A stretch of DNA of 64,000 nucleotides. Origin: Oscillospiraceae bacterium (GTDB lineage Bacteria; Bacillota; Clostridia; Oscillospirales; Ruminococcaceae). A program made the position numbers and the translations under genes. Below are positions 59,869-64,000 of the stretch, piece by piece. The notes under the pieces were generated by a model. That model saw only the letters and a list, made by a program, of their open reading frames with translations, made no database searches and was not told the origin of the DNA. Numbering within the stretch: position 1 is the stretch's first letter; each line of letters starts with the position of its first letter. Location of the stretch: assembly GCA_900768995.1 (NCBI GenBank), contig CAAGEZ010000024.1, positions 21,105 through 85,104 on the forward strand. The letters are read 5' to 3'.

Positions 59869-61968
59869 ATGCTCACAGTAGGGCAGATATTTGAAAATAA
59901 TTATCGGATAGATGCCCGTATAGGCTCGGGCGGCGGCGGAATAATCTATAAGGCTTATCAGATAAGTATGCAGCGGTATGTTGCACTGAAGCTTATCAAG
60001 GAGAATGTGAAGCATCTGCTGTCAGACCGTTCTGAGGCGGATATCCTGAAAATGCTGAAGCATAAAAATCTGCCGTCGGTATTTGACTTTATCCGTGACG
60101 GTGATGACGTTTATACGGTAATGGAATTTATCGATGGTCAGGATTTTGACAAGCTTATCAAGTCGGGCAAAAGATATACGGAAAAGGAAACTCTCAAATA
60201 TGCGGCACAGCTCTGTGATGCTGTGAATTATCTTCACAGTCAGGACCCGCCCATTATCCACAGCGATATCAAGCCTGCAAATATTATGCTTATGCCCAAT
60301 GATGAGATATGCCTTATCGATTTTAACATCAGCACCTATCTCAATTCAGCAAACACAAGGGCTGTCGGTCATTCAAAATATTTTTCGGCATATGAGCAGA
60401 CACTTGATTACAGACAGGTGGTCAGTGTGCCTCAGAAGGTCACGGAATTTTCGGAGGAAACAAGACTTGTGGGATTCGATGATGACCTTACGGAAATTCA
60501 GACAAGTTCACAGCAAACTGCCGCCACGGAAATGCTCAAGGCGGTCATTGATATGCGCACGGACATTTACGGAATGGGTGCTACCCTTTACTATATCGCC
60601 ACGGGTCGCCTGCCAAAGGGCAAAAAGCTTGATTTTGACGGGACTGATATTTCTCCCAGATTTCAGGCTGTACTCAACAAGGCAACGCAGATGCTTCCCG
60701 AAAACAGATACCGCTCCGCCGAGAAAATGCTTGCGGATATCGAGAAGATAAACAAGAAAAGCTATACGGGGCTTAAAATAGCAGGAGCGCTGTGCATTGC
60801 GGGACTTATTGCTGTAAGCGGCTATCAGGCGGTAAGACTTCATCGGGAGGAGAGTGCACCGAAGGTATCAGATGTTGTGGAAAATGCCGAGGATTATCCG
60901 TATATCATTATGGGCGGAGTGAGATATGACAAGACGCTGACGGAGATGAATCTGAAGGACAAGGGCGTTTCTGCCGATGAACTGTATATGCTTGGTGAGG
61001 TAAAGGGGCTTCAGAAGCTTAGCCTTGATGGTATCGACCTGAGCGGTGCGGATATGAGCTTTATGGAACAGCTCACTTCTCTCGATACTCTTTCTATGGC
61101 AGGCTGTGGACTTGAAAAAATTGATTTTCTGTCCCATAACACTGCGCTCACCACCCTCGATGTAAAAGAAAATGAACTTACATCACTGGGCTTTGTTTCC
61201 GAGCTTACGGAGCTTGTATATCTCTGTGCGGACAACAACGCTGTGGGAAACGGACTTTTACCGCTCGAAAGTCTTGACAGGCTGCAGGTGCTGTATCTTG
61301 ACAGCAACGGGATAACTGATATTGCTCCTGTTTCAGAATTAACTGAGCTTCGTGAGCTTACTCTCAATCAGAACAGCATAACCGATATCTCACCCCTTTC
61401 ATCTCTTGCCGATCTGGAAAGCCTTTATATCGGCGGCAACAGCATATCTGACATATCACCTCTGTCAGGGCTTACGGGAATGAAAAAACTGGATATATCA
61501 CAGAATATGAACATTGGCAGCATTGAGCCCCTCAGCGAGATGAACAGGCTTGAATTTTTGAACATAAGCGTGAATAATATTCGTGATGTGTCTCCGCTTT
61601 CGGGGAAAAAGTATCTGACAAATTTATGGGCGGCGGACAATAATATCACGGATATATCGCCCTTGGCAGGGGATACAAACATTGCTTCGCTCATACTCAA
61701 GCGAAATGATATCGATGATATTTCGGTGCTTTCCGAAATGAAAGATATGGCAGATCTCAGTCTCGGTCAGAATTCAATATCGGATATTTCCGCTCTTGAG
61801 GGGCTTGATCTTCTAAGAACTGTTGATCTCAGCAGAAACTCAGTTTCTGATTTTTCACCGCTGTATGAATGTACTTCTCTCAAAACGCTGAACATTATTG
61901 AAAATGGACTCAGTGATGAGCAGATATCTGATATAAAAAAGGCATTGCCCGAATGCGAGGTGAAATAA
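59869..61968 (+). CDS. Ser/Thr protein kinase with extracellular leucine-rich repeats
   Basis: This 699-aa receptor-like kinase has a kinase domain (about 10-250) with GSGGGG (19-24), Lys41, Glu56, the HSDIKPAN catalytic loop (Asp133) and LIDFN. The metal-binding DFG is DFN here, and the APE segment is YFSAYEQ. A basic juxtamembrane stretch and one transmembrane helix (about 262-280) lead to about 400 residues of SDS22-like leucine-rich repeats of the form SLADLESLYIGGNSISDISPL. Bacterial kinases normally carry PASTA or beta-propeller sensors; an LRR sensor suggests protein ligand recognition outside the cell. It abuts the FHA gene upstream and the pseudokinase gene downstream. Confidence 0.92.
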   Translation: MLTVGQIFENNYRIDARIGSGGGGIIYKAYQISMQRYVALKLIKENVKHLLSDRSEADILKMLKHKNLPSVFDFIRDGDDVYTVMEFIDGQDFDKLIKSGKRYTEKETLKYAAQLCDAVNYLHSQDPPIIHSDIKPANIMLMPNDEICLIDFNISTYLNSANTRAVGHSKYFSAYEQTLDYRQVVSVPQKVTEFSEETRLVGFDDDLTEIQTSSQQTAATEMLKAVIDMRTDIYGMGATLYYIATGRLPKGKKLDFDGTDISPRFQAVLNKATQMLPENRYRSAEKMLADIEKINKKSYTGLKIAGALCIAGLIAVSGYQAVRLHREESAPKVSDVVENAEDYPYIIMGGVRYDKTLTEMNLKDKGVSADELYMLGEVKGLQKLSLDGIDLSGADMSFMEQLTSLDTLSMAGCGLEKIDFLSHNTALTTLDVKENELTSLGFVSELTELVYLCADNNAVGNGLLPLESLDRLQVLYLDSNGITDIAPVSELTELRELTLNQNSITDISPLSSLADLESLYIGGNSISDISPLSGLTGMKKLDISQNMNIGSIEPLSEMNRLEFLNISVNNIRDVSPLSGKKYLTNLWAADNNITDISPLAGDTNIASLILKRNDIDDISVLSEMKDMADLSLGQNSISDISALEGLDLLRTVDLSRNSVSDFSPLYECTSLKTLNIIENGLSDEQISDIKKALPECEVK

Positions 61969-63846
61969 ATGCTCCATACAGGTGACGTGATAAATGATAC
62001 CTACATTATCAAAGCCGAGCCTGAATTTGGCGGCGACAGCAGCTATAAGGCATACAGCAAAAGTGCAAAATGCTATGTTTCCGTTTTTCCGCTGGACAGC
62101 AGGGGAGGGGCGGCGGCGCAGTATTACAGGGAACTGGAGCTTCTCCGTTCGGTAAAAAATGAATATATGCCTTATGTCTATGATGTTTTTGACGCTCCCG
62201 ACGGCAGCGGATATGCGGTAGGCGAGCTTTTGCAGGGAACACTTCTTTCCGAGCTTGGTCGGCAGGGGAAAACATTTTCCGCAAAAAAAGCTGCCGAAGT
62301 GGGTGAAAAGCTGCTCAGGGTATGCAGATATCTTCATTCCGACCTTTCTGTACCTGTCATTCACGGGCGGATATCACCCTGCACAGTTCGTATTGATGAA
62401 AACGGCAGGCTGTTTCTTTCGGTGATAGACATTTCGGGGGCGATGAAGCTTGCAGATGTTAAATACGGCGATGAGCTGCATTCAGCGTATGCCGTGGATA
62501 TAAAGGGCACGGCACAGGTCATTAGCTTTATGATAAACGGAAATTCCGAGGACATTCCCCGAAATATTCCAAAGCCGCTTCGGCGTTTCCTTGAAAGAGC
62601 GTATGAGTATGGATTTGATGATGCAGATCAGGCACTTTTTGCAATAAGAAAATGCATCGACAGAAAGAAACTCATTGCGAAAAGAGCAGGGATTGCCGCT
62701 CTTGCTGTGGTGACGGCGGCGGTGTTCTGCTGTGTAATAGCCTTTGCAAATATTGTGAGAAAAAACGGGCAGTCTGCGGATTTGACGGTCATATCTTCAT
62801 CGGAAAGGGAAAACAGGTATTTTATTACCGAAATGATACCCGAGCTTGGAATGGCGGATATTGATATTCCAAGCGGAAACGGTGATTTCGGAGACCCCGA
62901 GGACGAAAAATACATAACTGTGGGCAAGGAAAAATACAGCTCCACCGTGAGATATCTTGACCTCAGCGACAAGGGGCTTACGGACAGCGACATAAGGGAT
63001 ATCGGTGGGTTTTCAAGGATCGAGACGCTGTGCCTTGACGGGAATGAAATATCCGACCTTACGGAAATAGGCAGTCTCACAACGCTCAAAGACCTGTGGC
63101 TCGACCGCAATAATATTTCCGACCTTACTCCGCTGTCGGAGCTGAAAGGGCTTGAACGGCTCACATTGAATGATAATCCCATTTCAGACCTTACACCGCT
63201 TACGGAGCTTTCGGAGCTTGACCAACTTTGCATTCAGGCAGCGGAGGTAAGGAATATATCGCCTATATCATCACTGAAAAAGCTTACCAAGCTTATGATG
63301 AATATGAACGATATAAGTGACCTGTCGCCGCTGGGCGAACTCTCGGGGCTTGAACAGCTTTATGCGGACAAATGCGGGATATCGGACATATCTCCCCTTG
63401 GGGGCTGTACGGGGCTTAGGATACTTTATCTTAATTCCAACAGCATTTCCGATATATCACCCATTGAAAGCTGCGGCAGTCTGCAAATGCTGTCGGCGCA
63501 TTCAAATATGATAGCATCGGGGCAGCCTATTGCGGGTCTTTCAGAGCTATGCTCCGTTGACCTTTCGGAAAATAGGCTCACGGATATTTCCTTTGCATTT
63601 GGGCTGAAAAAGCTGGATTCATTGTCGGTGAGCTGTAATGATATCACGGATATAAGCGGGATTGAGCAGCTTCCTGCTCTTGAAATGCTGTATCTCAGGA
63701 ACACACTTGTGAGCAATGCAGACTGCCTTGTGCAGATGAAAGGGCTAAAAAAAATTTCCATAGTTCGCTGCAATATTTCCGATGAACAGGTGGACTTGCT
63801 TCGGGAAAAAATGCCCGAGGTGAAATTCACTGCTGATTATTATTAA
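61969..63846 (+). CDS. LRR-containing pseudokinase
   Basis: This 625-aa paralogue of the preceding kinase keeps the layout: kinase-like domain (about 8-215), transmembrane helix (about 228-250) and leucine-rich repeats (about 320-620, for example LTTLKDLWLDRNNISDLTPL). The domain has lost key residues: the glycine loop is EPEFGGDSS, the beta-3 lysine is absent (YVSVFPL), HRDLKPxN reads HGRISPCTV and DFG reads DIS. It should not phosphorylate. It may pair with the active kinase as a co-receptor or allosteric partner. It is the last gene of the run; a weak hairpin (63850-63869) follows. Confidence 0.88.
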   Translation: MLHTGDVINDTYIIKAEPEFGGDSSYKAYSKSAKCYVSVFPLDSRGGAAAQYYRELELLRSVKNEYMPYVYDVFDAPDGSGYAVGELLQGTLLSELGRQGKTFSAKKAAEVGEKLLRVCRYLHSDLSVPVIHGRISPCTVRIDENGRLFLSVIDISGAMKLADVKYGDELHSAYAVDIKGTAQVISFMINGNSEDIPRNIPKPLRRFLERAYEYGFDDADQALFAIRKCIDRKKLIAKRAGIAALAVVTAAVFCCVIAFANIVRKNGQSADLTVISSSERENRYFITEMIPELGMADIDIPSGNGDFGDPEDEKYITVGKEKYSSTVRYLDLSDKGLTDSDIRDIGGFSRIETLCLDGNEISDLTEIGSLTTLKDLWLDRNNISDLTPLSELKGLERLTLNDNPISDLTPLTELSELDQLCIQAAEVRNISPISSLKKLTKLMMNMNDISDLSPLGELSGLEQLYADKCGISDISPLGGCTGLRILYLNSNSISDISPIESCGSLQMLSAHSNMIASGQPIAGLSELCSVDLSENRLTDISFAFGLKKLDSLSVSCNDITDISGIEQLPALEMLYLRNTLVSNADCLVQMKGLKKISIVRCNISDEQVDLLREKMPEVKFTADYY

Positions 63847-63849
63847 GCA

Positions 63850-63869
63850 AGAATCGCCTTTCGGCGTTT
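63850..63869 (+). terminator. Possible weak terminator after the pseudokinase gene
   Basis: GAATCGCC and GGCGTTTC form an 8-bp stem with one mismatch and a 4-nt loop, but no T run follows. I see no gene in the remaining 130 bases to the window end. Confidence 0.35.
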
Positions 63870-64000
63870 CTGATATATTATTTAGCCTTGAGCAAAACAC
63901 CAAGCCACAAAACGAAAACAAACGCACAATAGAACTTTAAAAAGTTCAAAGCAGGAAACAAGGCACAGCAAAGCAGACCTCAGCAAAAATGCTGAAATCG

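Noticed and set aside
61300..63700. DNA tandem repeats in the kinase ectodomains
   Set aside because: The periodicity is at protein level (leucine-rich repeats); codons differ enough that there is no true DNA tandem array.
1..64000. CRISPR arrays, tRNA or rRNA genes, known riboswitches
   Set aside because: Reading both strands I saw no regularly spaced repeats, cloverleaf genes or recognisable riboswitch cores.

Overview
The window looks like a chromosomal segment of an anaerobic, Gram-positive member of the Clostridia, most likely a Ruminococcus-type Oscillospiraceae. This is inferred from sporulation genes (yqfC, yqfD, a ylbJ-like gene, sigK), HPr kinase, IorAB plus a phenylacetate-CoA ligase, strong GGAGG-type ribosome binding sites and consensus sigma-A promoters. 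Gene density is high. I found no rRNA, tRNA or CRISPR array.

Layout. 0-4.5 kb (minus strand): an ABC-F protein, a tiny protein, a HAD phosphatase, a membrane protein and mnmA in one operon. 4.7-11.1 kb (plus): an MMPL/RND exporter coupled to a 1247-aa surface protein, behind a promoter overlapped by a perfect 11-11-11 palindrome. 11.1-16.2 kb (minus): a lipoprotein, then a winged-helix regulator, YtrA-type GntR regulator, ABC ATPase and permease. 16.4-24.3 kb: housekeeping and sporulation genes (hprK, a PHP-domain gene, murB, a Cu/Zn-SOD-like gene, an FNT channel, ylbJ, yqfCD, yajC), with two inverted copies of a hairpin-rich intergenic repeat. 24.5-34 kb: an LRR lipoprotein with no normal start codon, membrane proteins, a hydrolase/acyltransferase/DUF6320 trio, an XRE-DUF2975-DUF4173 set and a pentapeptide protein. 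34-40 kb (minus): pgk, a phenylacetate-CoA-ligase-like gene, two small unknown genes and iorBA. 40-42.5 kb: an AT-rich lipoprotein with a gene remnant beside it, and a YkuI-like EAL protein. 42.6-44.2 kb: uptA (DUF368) and an intact sigK.

The most striking part is 44.4-63.8 kb. A tyrosine recombinase gene is enclosed by two perfect 29-bp sites in opposite orientation. Each site has inverted 8-bp arms around an asymmetric 13-bp spacer, the architecture expected for recombinase-driven inversion. Inside the segment, next to the left site, is a near-consensus promoter that now points away from the downstream genes. Inversion would put it just upstream of an 18-kb run of 15 tightly packed same-strand genes that shows no promoter of its own. 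Those genes encode a complete Tad (type IVb) pilus system: TadZ, TadA, TadB, TadC, pilin, TadE/G pseudopilins and prepilin peptidase. They are followed by a WG-repeat protein, two FHA proteins, a PP2C phosphatase, a Ser/Thr kinase with an LRR ectodomain and an LRR pseudokinase. I read this as a phase-variable Tad pilus coupled to eukaryote-like phospho-signalling, shown here in the OFF orientation. The sequence elements are directly visible; the switching is inference.

Other points of note: two genes (the SOD-like gene and sigK) whose ribosome binding sites lie inside terminator-like stems; a lipoprotein gene that seems to start at ATA; and autoregulatory-looking operators at 4.7 and 16.2 kb.
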